Positions 1 through 10,071 are shown, numbered from the stretch's first letter. The stretch: 64,000 nt of DNA from Medicago truncatula (GCF_003473485.1 NC_053042.1:34190762-34254761), one strand, 5' to 3'. The notes: generated from the letters alone by a model not told the origin. Program-made: numbers and translations.

Positions 1-977
1 TCAATTTTAGTCTTGTAGTATCTTGATGATAAACTGTAATTTAACAAGGCAGCTAGTACTGTTAACAAGGTGGTTGCGGAAACTTGCAAATTAACCAAAT
101 CTTTGAAGTGAATACATGATATTTAACAAAAAGATTAACCACATCTTTTTTCTATTCTCAAATATTAAGTTGTGACTATTTTTTTTTAAAACGGCAAATT
201 TATTAGGCTAAGATGTCGCAAGAAGCAAACAAACTCCCACAAGAAAGGGCTACAAAAGGTTCCGCATATAGATGAAAACCAAACAAACAAAACAAAACAC
301 CCAAACACCTCCCCCATATACAAACCGAAACAGCAAAGTACAAGGCCACCTGCTAATAGCAGAAAACTGGCGTGCATACGAGCACCCAAACAAATTGCCC
401 ACCCGAAACACAAACAAATAAAACAGATAAAACAAGCTGCACCTAAACCTGCAACATTACCAACAGGAAGCTAGGCAAGAAAAATAGAAGACAATTCCTT
501 CCTATCTAACAAGACAAGTCCTTCCTATCTAACAAGAAAAACATAAGACTATTTTTTCACCTTACAATGATACAAGACACATAAGAAGCGCACACCCATA
601 ATATTTCATTGATAAGTTGTATGGAATTTAAGAGTTTTGACATGAACTTGCAAAATAACATTGCTGCATTATATTCACTAATTTGTCCATTACTGCAACA
701 CCATTTCTATGGTTGATTAAGTACATCACAAAATAAAACTTAAATTACATAAGTTAACTAACATTGTACCTAATGTTGACTTTACAGACATGTTTTCCCA
801 AAAAAAAAAAAAAATGAAATTCATGACTATGTATAGACCTTTGTCCCCATGATCTGGCCACCAAAAAACACAATATCATTGTTATATAAGTCTTGTTATA
901 TACACACAAAAGGCCACTTCATCTTCTTAGCAGTGAGTGCATTAGCTTTTGTCCAAAAAATATTAGAGTTGTCCATA
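1..977. other. Intergenic, AT-rich
   Basis: No gene is seen apart from the possible retroposon tail at 188-480. The part just below 978 is the likely 3' flank of the FAR1-domain gene. Confidence 0.4.
188..480 (-). mobile_element. Possible LINE-type 3' tail
   Basis: Read on the minus strand, this stretch is T- and G-rich and ends in AATAAATTTGCCG followed by an A run, as the 3' end of a plant L1-type retroposon often does. It encodes only hydrophobic low-complexity peptides in two overlapping frames, and I see no reverse transcriptase. A near-duplicate TCCTTCCTATCTAACAAG lies at its upper end. The assignment rests on the tail alone. Confidence 0.3.
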
Positions 978-1807
978 CTAGTTAACTACCATTGTACTTG
1001 CATCTAGCAAATTTCCACCACTTACAACATCAACATATGGTTCAATGTAGATGTTGCTGTCAAACTGATTTGTCACTCTTTGAGAATTGTTGTCCTGCAA
1101 ATTTGGACAAACAGGAAATTAAGATGGAATATCCATATATACAAGGTGATTACAAAACTTGTAAATAAAATAAAACATACATTAGTTCCTCTGCCATCAC
1201 CTTCTTTTCCAATTGCACGTCGTTCCTTGTTAACATAATTCCTCACATCTCTTTCATTAAATGGTACATTTTCATGCCCGCCTGCATCTTTAACAAGAGA
1301 TTGAAAAGTCTTGTTGATCCTCACACCTGCATCATCATTGATTTGAATTGTCCTCTTTACATGCAAGTCCATATTCTTGTTAGCCTTGAACAACCTTGCC
1401 TTTGTAGGGCTAGTATGATGAGAATGATTAGGCTCAAATTTGTTAATGTACCACAATCCATCTGCTTTCAACTTGATACAAATCTTAGCAGGACAACTTT
1501 TTCCCATTGTCGGACGTGTCTTCAATGTACATACACTTTTCGTCACTTCAGCCCGATCTCTTGTGCATGCAAGAATTAAGTAGCATACCTCCCCATCCTT
1601 TCCTTTTCTCGATGTTCTAATCTTCCAATCAAAACCCTTTCTCAAAGCATATTCTCTATAAAATGATTTAACATCATCTATGCTAGAAAAACACATATCT
1701 GTTTTAGGCTCCCACCATGCATCTTCATTTTCAACATTAAAGTTGTCAACTTCTATGCCTTCATCATGAATACTACCACTATCCACAAAAGCATTTGGAT
1801 TATCCAT
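978..1807 (-). CDS. FAR1-domain protein without transposase domain (FRF-like)
   Basis: Two exons, 1181-1807 and 978-1094, join in frame (donor GTATGT, acceptor TTTGCAG) to give about 247 aa. Residues about 33-135 form the FAR1 DNA-binding domain: WWEPKTDMCF entry, SFYREYALRKGF, then Cys in LACTR, Cys in SCPA and the NHSHH histidines of the WRKY/GCM1-type zinc fold. The FHY3/FAR1 family descends from Mutator-like transposases, and full members continue into a MULE transposase and SWIM finger. Here the reading frame stops 38 codons into exon 2, so only the DNA-binding part exists. This matches the short FRF class, which is thought to compete with FHY3/FAR1 for promoters. Nuclear location is inferred. 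The start is the first Met of the frame; an acceptor-like TTTTGTGCAG upstream suggests a 5'-UTR intron. Confidence 0.82.
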
Positions 1808-3501
1808 GAATGTTCAATTGTGGGGGCAATTGACACCCCAAATCTGCACAAAATAACTCAAAATGTAAGCATGGACTTCGTCGAGATAAGCACGCATAAT
1901 GTACCTCACATACTTTGTCATTAGAAAGAAACATTTCAACACAACAGAAAAACATAACAGAAATATAAGAGAAAAATTGTAATCAAAGGAGGGTATCAGA
2001 TTTAAGTATTAGCAATGTCTAAGTCTGTAATCATGAAATTAAGTTGAGAAAATTAATATTGAGCATATTCATTATATAAAACCTGAATCAATTTCATTAT
2101 TTAGTGAATTCAAAAATTTAGGGTTTGTGATTTAAAATTGGGGGAAAACGAAAATGATGAAGGAACCATCTCACCCCATGATAAAAATGGAAGAATGAAG
2201 TAATGAAATGAGATAATAAGTGGGAATAAAACAAAAATGATTTGGGTTTAAGATTTTTTTTTCTATCTATTTATGAATCAAACCAACGTTTTCCTCAACC
2301 AAGGTAAAACAATAACTACAAGCTACTAAAATTCTAAAAACAAGAGTAGAGAAAGGAAAGAACCTGAGCATGAAAACGAGGAGGAACAGTGGAGGAATAC
2401 GGCGTTACGGCGGCAGCTGGAGTGACCGAAATAGCATGAGAGGCTGGCACTGCACAAAGATGAAGGAGTGACGAGAAATTATTAGTGAATGAAAGATGAT
2501 TTGTTCTTGATCATGGGAAATGACTGAATCAGAAAGAGGGAACTCAAAAGAAACAAGAGGGAAAAAGAAACGAGGGAAAGAAGGAAAGAAGAAAAGAAGA
2601 AAAGAAGGAGAAAATAAATGTAAAAAAATATATGTATTAGGTAACAGTGAATGGTGTTGTATATTTGTCTCCACTTTTGTGTATGATTATCATTTCTGAT
2701 TAGCAAACCACCTCAAGACATAGTAGGTTTTCTATAGGCACAATCTTAAACAAAAATTATTTGAGCAAATAAACAAATAAATAAATAAAAAACGAAATCT
2801 TTTGTCACGTCATTTAATCATTTTCTCTTTTAAATTTTTTATATTTGTGTTTCCAAACATTTTTTTTATTGGAATCCTCCTCGTTATGTTTGTTGGAAAT
2901 CACCTCCTTCAAATGTCAATAATTAAAATATGAATGGTAGTTCCTTAGGCAACCCATAAACGTTTGGCTATGGTAGAATCATTCGTAATTCTAGTGGCGA
3001 TTGGTTTATTGGATGCTTTGATTATTGTGATCACACTACAAACATGAATGTTAAACTGTTTGCTATTGACCACAATTTAGATTTCGCTTGGAACATTGGT
3101 CTTTTTATTGAGGAGTATTATTTAAACAACTTTTAGTTGACAACTTATGGGGACAACTATAATTTGTAAAGAAAAAATAGGTATTGTACGAAAATCAAAG
3201 CAATAGAGAGATAAATAAAAAAGAATGTGAGTATGAAAGAAAAAGTTGTAGCAAAAACATGCGCAATGTAAGTCTGACTCAATGTCAACGTTGCTTATTT
3301 TGGAAGACAATCACCCCTTAACTCACTCATATGCACCATCGGTATCCCGTATGAAGAAACACTTCTTTTATGATTGAAATCTCAATTTCAACCACACTCT
3401 TCAAGAAGGAAAAACATGCGCAAACTGGCTTGTTAAAGATGGTGCTACTTTTATGTAAATTGTTGTTGTTGTTTTTCATTCTTGTCCTTCTAAACTTAGA
3501 T
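1808..3501. other. FRF 5' flank, no other gene
   Basis: This holds the likely 5' leader and promoter of the FAR1-domain gene, with a purine-rich stretch near 2520-2610. Open frames here are low-complexity Phe/Ser/Leu peptides from that stretch and look non-coding. Confidence 0.45.
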
Positions 3502-3650
3502 GCAGTGAGATTAGTTTTTTGATACATATCCACGTGTACTTAGATTTTATTTTACAGATTATTCTTATAATTTAATGCAATGAGATTAGTTTTTTTGATA
3601 CATGTACATGTACTTAGATTTTATTTTACAGATTATTCTTATAATTTAAA
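3502..3650. repeat. 75-bp tandem duplication
   Basis: Two adjacent copies, 3502-3576 and 3577-3650, run from GCARTGAGATTAG to TTCTTATAATTTAA with only a few differences, which indicates a fairly recent local duplication. Confidence 0.85.
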
Positions 3651-3865
3651 AATGTAATTTAAAAAAAAAAAAAAGTGAACAAAACATAAATAAAAATATA
3701 GGTTATTACGTTATTAGCTTCCTAAACGACGTGATAAGTTGCTTTTTGGTACGATTTTTCCATTCTTCATAAAACAAACAAAAAAAATATCAACTGTCCC
3801 TTTCTTGGAACTACGAGAGATTAATTATCAATTAAAATTAAAATTAAAATTAAAAAAATAATTCA

Positions 3866-3950
3866 TGGGGTGAGAGAGGCTCGAACTCTCGACCTCAGGA
3901 TAACTCAGAAGCTATGAGACCTACGCGCTAGCCAACTGCGCCACCACCCC
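3866..3950 (-). tRNA. trnM: tRNA-Met(CAT), elongator, intron-containing
   Basis: The minus strand folds as a complete cloverleaf. The acceptor GGGGTGG pairs with the 3' end before the discriminator A. The D arm is GCGCAGTTGGCTAGCGC, the anticodon is CAT (complement at 3914-3916) and the T arm is GAGAG-TTCGAGC-CTCTC. An 11-nt intron (GCTTCTGAGTT) follows the A after the anticodon, the standard position for plant elongator tRNA-Met. A run of seven T on the minus strand at 3852-3858 is the expected Pol III terminator. No CCA is encoded, as expected for a nuclear gene. Confidence 0.97.
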
Positions 3951-4304
3951 GTTGTTGATGTTTTACGGAATTACTTATAAATATTATAATTAACTCTTCA
4001 CTTCAGATGACTGCGCTCCAAACTCCAAAAATTCAATTCCTGTGTATTACGGTCGCTCCAAACTACATTTTTAGCTAGAGATTTTGAAGTGAAGCTTTCT
4101 CCTCCTCAAACAAGATTCCACAAGAGCATTGGACCTATTTATACATCCCTGCATCTGTTCTCTTACTTTTCATAGTAACTATTCCCTAATTGCATATCAC
4201 TCATACTATACTAGGTTGTCTCATGTATATAGTGTCCGCATTAAAATATCTCTCTTCACCAATGATCCCTCTCATGTGCTAAGTGTTTTAGTCCTGAAAC
4301 ATTG
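3951..4304. other. Intergenic, nothing recognised
   Basis: AT-rich sequence between tRNA-Met and the EXO84C-like fragment. It contains a short repeat of GCTCCAAACT. No gene is supported. Confidence 0.4.
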
Positions 4305-4710
4305 CAGAGGGCATTGGATTGTGGATGGTGTTAGCATCAACCTGATCCATAAAGTGAATAGGTTAAAATATTTTATGGCGACATCAAGTAGATATCACTT
4401 GGAGATCATCAACTTATTAGAGCCTTCTTCGATAAACAACAGGAAATCATCAAATCCTTGCAGCTGCAAAAGATGCCCTTGAACATTGTAGAAAGAAACT
4501 GCGCTAACATTGACACATTAGCCAAAATAGAACTTGTTTTGGTAGTGACTCAGCTAACTTTATTCTGGGACCATCTTACTCCATTGCACTTTGTTTCATA
4601 AGAAGGGATCTTTCAATTTCAAATATGATAATATACTCAATGAAGAGGTTCCTAAGTCCACTCACTAACGGACTTCCCATTTCAAGGGCAACTAAAGGAG
4701 TAATATATTC
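4305..4710 (-). pseudogene. Fragment of an EXO84C-like gene
   Basis: This is a diverged copy of exon 4 of the EXO84C-like gene at 15409-19200. The plus strand matches 16490-16940 in order, sharing GGCATTGGATTGTGGAT, GTAGAGAAACTGC-like and TATGATAATATACTCA blocks. Where frame is kept, the minus strand reads VALEMGSPLVSGLRNLF against VELEMGNLVISGLKNLF in the intact gene. Neighbouring exons are absent, and the frame is interrupted by small indels. It is probably a truncated duplication of the gene lying 11 kb away, now a pseudogene. Confidence 0.8.
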
Positions 4711-4889
4711 TACAAGATAGAAAAAACTGAAGGCTGGATTAATCATATAAATGCTATTTGCTACAGACAGAATAATTAGGATAAGATAACACAATTCCGA
4801 ATTACAGATGAAAGATAAGAGATTTAGAAAATCTACAAATTTAAATCAAGATATCATGCTATCGGTCGGAGACAATTTCAAACTGGCTA

Positions 4890-5610
4890 TGATCATTCCT
4901 TAACTGCCCCTCTCAAGCTAGAGGATGGTTTGACTACTCCTAGCTTGTTCCTTAGCTGACTAAACTTCATGGTTGTTAGAGCTTTGGTCAAACAATCTGC
5001 TATTTTATTTGAGGTTGGACCATAGGCTATAGTCGCGTTATTACTCAACAACTGATCTCTGATATAGTGCACATCCACTTCTCTGTTTGAAGCAAAAGCT
5101 TAGCACTCAAATTTTCACACCACAATACACTTGTTTGAGGTATTTCAACTTTATTTCCTATAATATAGATCGGATTCAAGCTACATGTGCTGCAAGGTCT
5201 GCTAATGTCTTGTATTCTGATTCTGCCTAGATCTTGACACAACTTTTTATTTTCTAGAGGGACAAGTTATCAAACTCTGTACCAAAAATATACAATAACC
5301 TGCAAACGATTTTCTGTCGTATATATTGGTTGCCCAATCTTCATCTGAAAATCCTGAGATGTCCAAGTCTGATGATAGCTTTATGGGAAGACAATAGTCC
5401 AAGCTGGACCTTTTCTATAATAAGATGGAAATTTATAAAGACATGCTTGGATCTTTCATGAAATGTGGGATTGTGAGCTAAGTAGATGGAGGCGGGTTTG
5501 TCAAAAGTAATGCAGAAATCTTCAAACAGAAAAAAACTGTAATCTTCTGATGGTGGCCTGGTAGTGAATGAACTTGTTGGTTGAGGTTTGGAGACATGTT
5601 GACTCAATTG
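4890..5610 (-). mobile_element. Ty1/Copia retrotransposon fossil
   Basis: Two fragments on the minus strand resemble the end of Copia polyprotein (RNase H region): one carries the NPTFHERSKH block and the other VHYIRDQL, then ADCLTKAL and RNKLGVV. Only this 3' portion is visible. No LTRs, integrase or gag are seen nearby, and the piece is clearly broken with several interruptions. It is an old relic with no coding potential. Confidence 0.75.
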
Positions 5611-6144
5611 TCGGATGGTGAAAGAGATAACTGACCAGGTAGTAGGTTAAGTATACAATTCATCTACACTTGGATTCATGATCATCAAATACAAATCATG
5701 TTTCAACTCAACCCACTGCCGAACCGGTTCTTTGTCAATCTGCATCCATTGTAGGCTAGGACATATTTCTAATTAAGATTCTACCTCCTCCCTATGGCTA
5801 CCTCTCTCTAGGTCCCTCTTCATTGTAATTTTCCTGATGATTCTACTACCTCCTTCCTATGGCATTTTAGACTATAGTACATATTTCTAATTATTCTATA
5901 CACACAATTAAAAGTGTTGTTTTAATACAAAACTATCAATTACAATAGGTTGTTCAAAACTATTAAATTAACATTAGCAACAACACAGAGAACCAAAAAT
6001 ATGATAGTGAGACACTATGCATCCATGAGTAAGATTAGTGAAAAGCCAGTCAAGTTTGTTTTCGAACATCATAGCGAAGCACATGGGATGATGATGAAAA
6101 AAGAAGCCAATAACTGCAGCCAACGAAGGGAATCAAAAAAAGTA

Positions 6145-6252
6145 CAAAATAATTTGGGTCATTTCTCGATTTGTGCGTGTCATCCTTGCGCATGGGCCAT
6201 GCTGATCTTCTCTGTATCATTCCAATTTTATCGAATGTCCCCGAAGGGATAC
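6145..6252 (-). ncRNA. U6: U6 snRNA copy A, full length, diverged
   Basis: The minus strand matches plant U6 from the 5' stem (CCCTTCGGGGACATTCG) through GATAAAATTGGAATGATAC, the ACAGAGA box, the AGC triad in ATCAGCATGG, the internal stem-loop region TGCGCAAGGATGACACGC and AAATCGAGAAATG. Differences from canonical U6 include GTATCCC at the start, CCCATGCG for CCCCTGCG, and GACCC for GGTCC near the end. The 3' end reads AAATTATTTTG instead of running directly into a T stretch; a T7 run lies at 6135-6141. It may be transcribed but is probably a variant or pseudogene. It lies at the downstream end of the tandem array. Confidence 0.82.
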
Positions 6253-6272
6253 TAGAAGAAGGTATTTTCGTG

Positions 6273-6316
6273 TTATATAAAAGCTAAATAATTGCAAAGG
6301 TTAACCGATGTGGGAC
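6273..6316 (-). promoter_or_regulatory. U6-type promoter A (USE + TATA)
   Basis: The minus strand shows the plant snRNA upstream sequence element GTCCCACATCG (6306-6316) and TATATAA (6273-6279), separated by about 26 bp. This short spacing is typical of plant Pol III snRNA genes; Pol II snRNA genes use about 10 bp more. Confidence 0.85.
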
Positions 6317-6464
6317 TTATTTGGTGCGTGCGTACGTTAGACAACAAGGAAATAAAATACAGACATGCACTGCACTTACTAACTAATCAATCACTTTAAT
6401 ATATCCCAGAATAAATGAAGGTTTGTTCGTTCGGTTTCTCCATTCTCTTGAAAAGTGAAAACTA

Positions 6465-6980
6465 CTATACATAGATGTTTGTAGAATTTGTTTCCATACA
6501 TTTATGAAAACTACTGTACATAGAAATCATTGATGCTATAAGGGTAAAGCCACCCGTAAACCCAGCACCTTCCCCTTGGTCGTTGAGCCGTAAACACGTC
6601 ACTTTAAAATTACCAAGCGAGAGGGGAAGTAATCCACTCAAATTGTTGTTGGAAAGCACAATTGTATCCAAACTTGGAAACAGTTCGAACATATCCGGTG
6701 GTAATGAAGCTATCAGATTAGTAGCTTTAAAATCAATGGTGTGGAGTAACTTGGAATCACTCAAATCAGGAAAAATCCATTCTATGAGATTCAAATTATT
6801 GCTAATGTTTAGGTATCTTAAACCTAACATGACTCAAAAGCAATCATATGGGACTGACGTGAAGTTGTTATGACTAAGGTCCACAGTGTGGAGCACAATT
6901 ACGAGGGGGCGGAATTCAGGCAAAGGACCTGTGAGCGAATTGTTCCGAAGATTAAGGTGTGTGAGAATGTTGATACTGAT
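6465..6980 (-). pseudogene. LRR unit 1, truncated TMK-like fragment
   Basis: This unit starts in the middle of the LRR region: about 140 bp covering the N-terminal CKWTGV part are deleted at the GATAGG/GAAGG junction near 6982. The rest reads as in other units, from the first LRR to IYV-stop, with an open stretch at 6465-6830 that begins at the internal Met of VMLGLRYLNIS. It is not expected to encode a secreted LRR protein. Confidence 0.75.
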
Positions 6981-6990
6981 AGGAAGGAAG

Positions 6991-7073
6991 AAAAAAAAGA
7001 GTAAAACATAATTTGGACCATTTCTCTATATCATTCCTCATTCCAATTTTATCAGATGTCCTCGAAGGGATAC
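6991..7073 (-). ncRNA. Deleted U6 copy B (83 nt to end of T8)
   Basis: U6 5' region (CCCTTCGAGGACATCTG, GATAAAATTGGAATGA), then a duplicated GGAATGA, TATAGAGAAATGGTCC and a T8 run at 6991-6998. The AGC triad and internal stem-loop are missing, so it cannot act as spliceosomal U6. Its promoter is at 7094-7137, and LRR unit 1 lies just downstream. Confidence 0.8.
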
Positions 7074-7093
7074 TAGAAGAAGGCATTTCCGTG

Positions 7094-7137
7094 TTATATA
7101 AAAGCTAAATAATTGCAAAGGTTAACCGATGTGGGAC
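7094..7137 (-). promoter_or_regulatory. U6-type promoter B (USE + TATA)
   Basis: Perfect USE GTCCCACATCG at 7127-7137 and TATATAA at 7094-7100, with the same spacing as copy A. Confidence 0.82.
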
Positions 7138-7297
7138 TTATTTGGTGCGTACGTGTGTGCGTGCGTACGTTAGACAACTAGCAAATAAAATACAGACATG
7201 CACTGCACTTACTAACTAATCAATCACTTTAATATATCGCAGAATAAATGAAGGTTTGTTCGTTCGGTTTCTCCATTCTCTTGAAAAGTGAAAACTA

Positions 7298-7936
7298 CTA
7301 TACATAGATATTTGTAGAATTTGTTTCCGTACATTTATGAAAACTACTGTATAGAGAAATCATTGATGCTATAAGGGTAATGCCACCCGCAAACCCAGCA
7401 CCTTCCCCTTGGTCGTTGAGCCGTAAACACGTCACTTTAAAATTACCAAGCGAGAGGGGAAGTAATCCACTCAAATTGTTGTTGGAAAGCACAATTGTAT
7501 CCAAACTTGGAAACAGTTCGAACATATCCGGTGGTAATGAAGCTATCAGATTAGTAGCTTCAAAATCAATGGTGTGGAGTAACTTGGAATCACTCAAATC
7601 AGGAAAAATCCATTCTATGAGATTCAAATTATTGCTAATGTTTAGGTATCTTAAACCTAACATGACTCTAAAGCAATCATATGGGACTGACGTGAAGTTG
7701 TTATGACTAAGGTCCACAGTGTGGAGCACAATTAAGAGGGGACGGAATTCAGGAAAAGGACCTGTGAGGGAATTGTTCCGAAGATCAAGGTCTGTGAGTT
7801 TAGTGAGAATGTTGACACTGATAGGGATTGTACCTACTAGTGAGCTTGAAGGAAGTTTGATAGTGGTAACGCGATTCGATCGGTATATGACATCGGTCCA
7901 TTTGCAGTGTTGGGTGTTGTTTGGCAAGGGAATCAA
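7298..7936 (-). pseudogene. LRR unit 2, open 212-aa TMK-like fragment
   Basis: The frame begins just before the CKWTDV motif (CKWTGV in sister units), runs through about five LRRs including LDLRNNSLTGP and LNISNNLNLIEW, and ends ETNSTNIYV-stop. TMK receptor kinases have the same CKWT start and LRR order, but continue with more LRRs, a membrane segment and a kinase; none of that is present. This unit lacks a clear in-frame signal peptide. It is a gene fragment, not a complete receptor. Confidence 0.75.
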
Positions 7937-7970
7937 AGGAAGACACAGGTGAACGAATTGATGAAGGAAG

Positions 7971-8053
7971 AAAAAAAAGAGTAAAACATAATTTGGACCA
8001 TTTCTCTATATCATTCCTCATTCCAATTTTATCAGATGTCCACGAAGGGATAC
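7971..8053 (-). ncRNA. Deleted U6 copy C
   Basis: Same structure and the same 83-nt length as copy B, with the shared internal deletion and a T8 run at 7971-7978. The 5' stem reads CCCTTCGTGGAC. Confidence 0.8.
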
Positions 8054-8073
8054 TAGAAGAAGGTATTTCCGTG

Positions 8074-8117
8074 TTATATAAAAGCTAAATAATTGCAAAA
8101 GTTAACCGATGTGGAAC
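8074..8117 (-). promoter_or_regulatory. U6-type promoter C (USE variant)
   Basis: TATATAA at 8074-8080. The USE at 8107-8117 has one change (GTTCCACATCG), in an otherwise conserved CCCAC core, which may weaken it. Confidence 0.75.
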
Positions 8118-8269
8118 TTATTTGGTGTGTGCGTGCGTACGTTAGACAACTAGCAAATAAAATACAAACATGCACTGCACTTACTAACTAATCAATCACT
8201 TTAATATATCGCAGAATAAATGAAGGTTTGTTCGTTCGGTTTCTCCATTCTCTTGAAAAGTGAAAACTA

Positions 8270-8956
8270 CTATACATAGATGTTTGTAGAATTTGTTTCC
8301 ATACATTTATGAAAACTACTGTACAGAGAAATCATTGATGTTATAAGGGTAATGCCACCCGTAAACCCAGCATCTTCCCCTTGGTCGTTGAGCCGTAAAC
8401 ACGTCACTTTAGAATTACCAAGCGAGAGGGGAAGTAATCCACTAAAATTGTTGTGGGAAAGCACAATTGTATCCAAACTTGGAAGCAGTTCGAACATATC
8501 TAGTGGTAATGAAGCTATCAGATTAGTAGCTTCAAAATCAACGGTGTGGAGTAACTTGGGATCACTCAAATCAGGAAAAATTCATTATATGAGATTCAAA
8601 TTATTGCTAATGTTTAGGTATCTTAAACCTAACATGACTCTAAAGCAATCATATGGGACTGACGTGAAGTTGTTATGACTAAGGTCCACAGTGTGGAGCA
8701 CAATTAAGAGGGGACGGAATTCAGGCAAAGGACCTGTGAGTGAATTGTTCCGAAGAAGAAGGTGTGTGAGTTTAGCGAGAATGTTGATACTGATAGGGAT
8801 TGTACCTACTAGTGAGCTTGAAGGAAGCTTGATGGTGGTAACGCGATTCGATCGGCATGTGACACCGGTCCATTTGCAGTGGTGGGTGTTGTTTGGCAAG
8901 GGAATTAAAGGAAGACACGGGTGAACGAATTGATGAAGGAAGAAAAAAAAGAGCAA
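8270..8956 (-). pseudogene. LRR unit 3, interrupted TMK-like fragment
   Basis: The unit reads in one frame from MLFFFFLHQF through CKWTGVTC and the LRRs to IYV-stop, but two adjacent stop codons replace the EW of LNLIEW near 8582. A hydrophobic N-terminus begins upstream of CKWTGV at an ATG inside the U6-derived tail, so it resembles a signal peptide. Otherwise it is nearly identical to its sisters. Confidence 0.75.
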
Positions 8957-9025
8957 AACATAATTTGGACCATTTCTCTATATCATTCCTCATTCCAATT
9001 TTATCAGATGTCCCCGAAGGGATAC
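8943..9025 (-). ncRNA. Deleted U6 copy D
   Basis: Same 83-nt structure. The 5' stem CCCTTCGGGGAC is canonical here, and the T8 run is at 8943-8950. Confidence 0.8.
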
Positions 9026-9045
9026 TAGAAGAAGGTATTTCCGTC

Positions 9046-9089
9046 ATATATAAAAGCTAAATAATTGCAAAGGTTAACCGATGTGGGAC
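9046..9089 (-). promoter_or_regulatory. U6-type promoter D (USE + TATA)
   Basis: Perfect USE at 9079-9089. The TATA region reads TTTATATATGA in place of TTTATATAACA and is still TATA-like. Confidence 0.8.
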
Positions 9090-9175
9090 TTATTTGGTGC
9101 GTACGTGCGTGCGTGCGTACGTTAGACAACTAGCAAATAAAATACAGACATGCACTGCACTTACTAACTAATCAA

Positions 9176-9943
9176 TCACTTTAATATATCGCAGAATAAA
9201 TGAAGGTTTGTTCGTTCGGTTTCTCCATTCTCTTGAAAAGTGAAAACTACTATACATAGATGTTTGTAGAATTTTTTTTCCATACATTTATGAAAACTAC
9301 TGTACAGAGAAATCATTGATGTTATAAGGGTAATGCCACCCGTAAACCCAACACCTTCCCCTTGGTCGCTGAGCCGTAAACACGTCACTTTGGAATTTCC
9401 AAGCGAGAGGGGAAGTAATCCACTCAAATTGTTGTGGGAAAGCACAATTGTATCCAAACTTGGAAACAGTTCGAACATATCTGGTGGTAATGAAGCTATC
9501 AGATTAGTAGCTTCAAAATCAATGGTGTGGAGTAACTTGGGATCACTCAAATCAGGAAAAATCCATTCTATGAGATTCAAATTATTGCTAATGTTTAGGT
9601 ATCTTAAACCTAACATGACTCTAAAGCAATCATATGGGACTGACGTGAAGTTGTTATGACTAAGGTCCACAGTGTGGAGCACAATTAAGAGGGGACGGAA
9701 TTCAGGCAAAGGACCTGTGAGTGAATTGTTCCGAAGATCAAGGTGTGTGAGTTTAGTGAGAATGTTGATACTGATAGGGATTGTACCTACTAGTGAGCTT
9801 GAAGGAAGCTTGTTGGTGGTAACGCAATTCGATCGGCATGTCACACCGGTCCATTTGCAGTGGTGGGTGTTGTTTGCCAAGGGAATCAAAGGAAGACACG
9901 GGTGAACGAATTGATGAAGGAAGAAAATAAAGAGTAAAACCAT
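9176..9943 (-). pseudogene. LRR unit 4, open 255-aa fragment with signal-like N-terminus
   Basis: This is the longest frame of the array. It begins MVLLFIFFLHQFVHPCLPL, a plausible secretory signal of about 20-25 residues, followed by NNTHHCKWTGVTC and about five LRRs. It reads past the usual IYV stop into EEKKFYKHLCIVV-type sequence. The upstream U6-derived T run is broken (TTTATTTT), so this is the only unit without a T8 barrier before the start codon. No kinase or membrane segment follows. It could make a small secreted LRR peptide if transcribed by Pol II, but this is untested. Confidence 0.6.
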
Positions 9944-10007
9944 ATTTGGACCATTTCTCTATATCATTCCTCATTCCAATTTTATCATATGTCCCCGAAA
10001 GGGATAC
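9921..10007 (-). ncRNA. Deleted U6 copy E, no T8 terminator
   Basis: Shares the internal U6 deletion with its sisters, but the terminal T run reads TTTATTTT, so an early Pol III stop is less likely. The 5' stem has an extra base (CCCTTTCGGGGAC). Confidence 0.75.
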
Positions 10008-10027
10008 TAGAAGAAGGTATTTCCGTG

Positions 10028-10071
10028 TTATATAAAAGCTAAATAATTGCAAAGGTTAACCGATGTGGGAC
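10028..10071 (-). promoter_or_regulatory. U6-type promoter E (USE + TATA)
   Basis: Perfect USE at 10061-10071 and TATATAA at 10028-10034. Confidence 0.82.

Larger units (their letters stand above)
5785..6379. repeat. Left arm of 0.6-kb inverted repeat
   Basis: This arm matches the reverse complement of 13804-14434. Shared blocks in order are the CCTCCCTATGGCT end, CTACCTCCTTCCTATGGC, the GTTCAAAACTATTAAATTAA block, the full U6 copy, its TATA and USE, and the AAGTGCAGTGCATG end. The arms differ by scattered substitutions and small indels. The inner part is shared with every unit of the tandem array; the outer part, beyond U6, is found only in the two arms. Confidence 0.88.

Noticed and set aside
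2405-2706. Hydrophobic minus-strand frames of 74-89 codons
   Set aside because: They arise from a GAAAGAA-rich purine tract and have no domain.
5950-6255. 101-aa plus-strand frame
   Set aside because: It lies over the reverse complement of the U6 copy and arm sequence, and codes for no recognisable protein.
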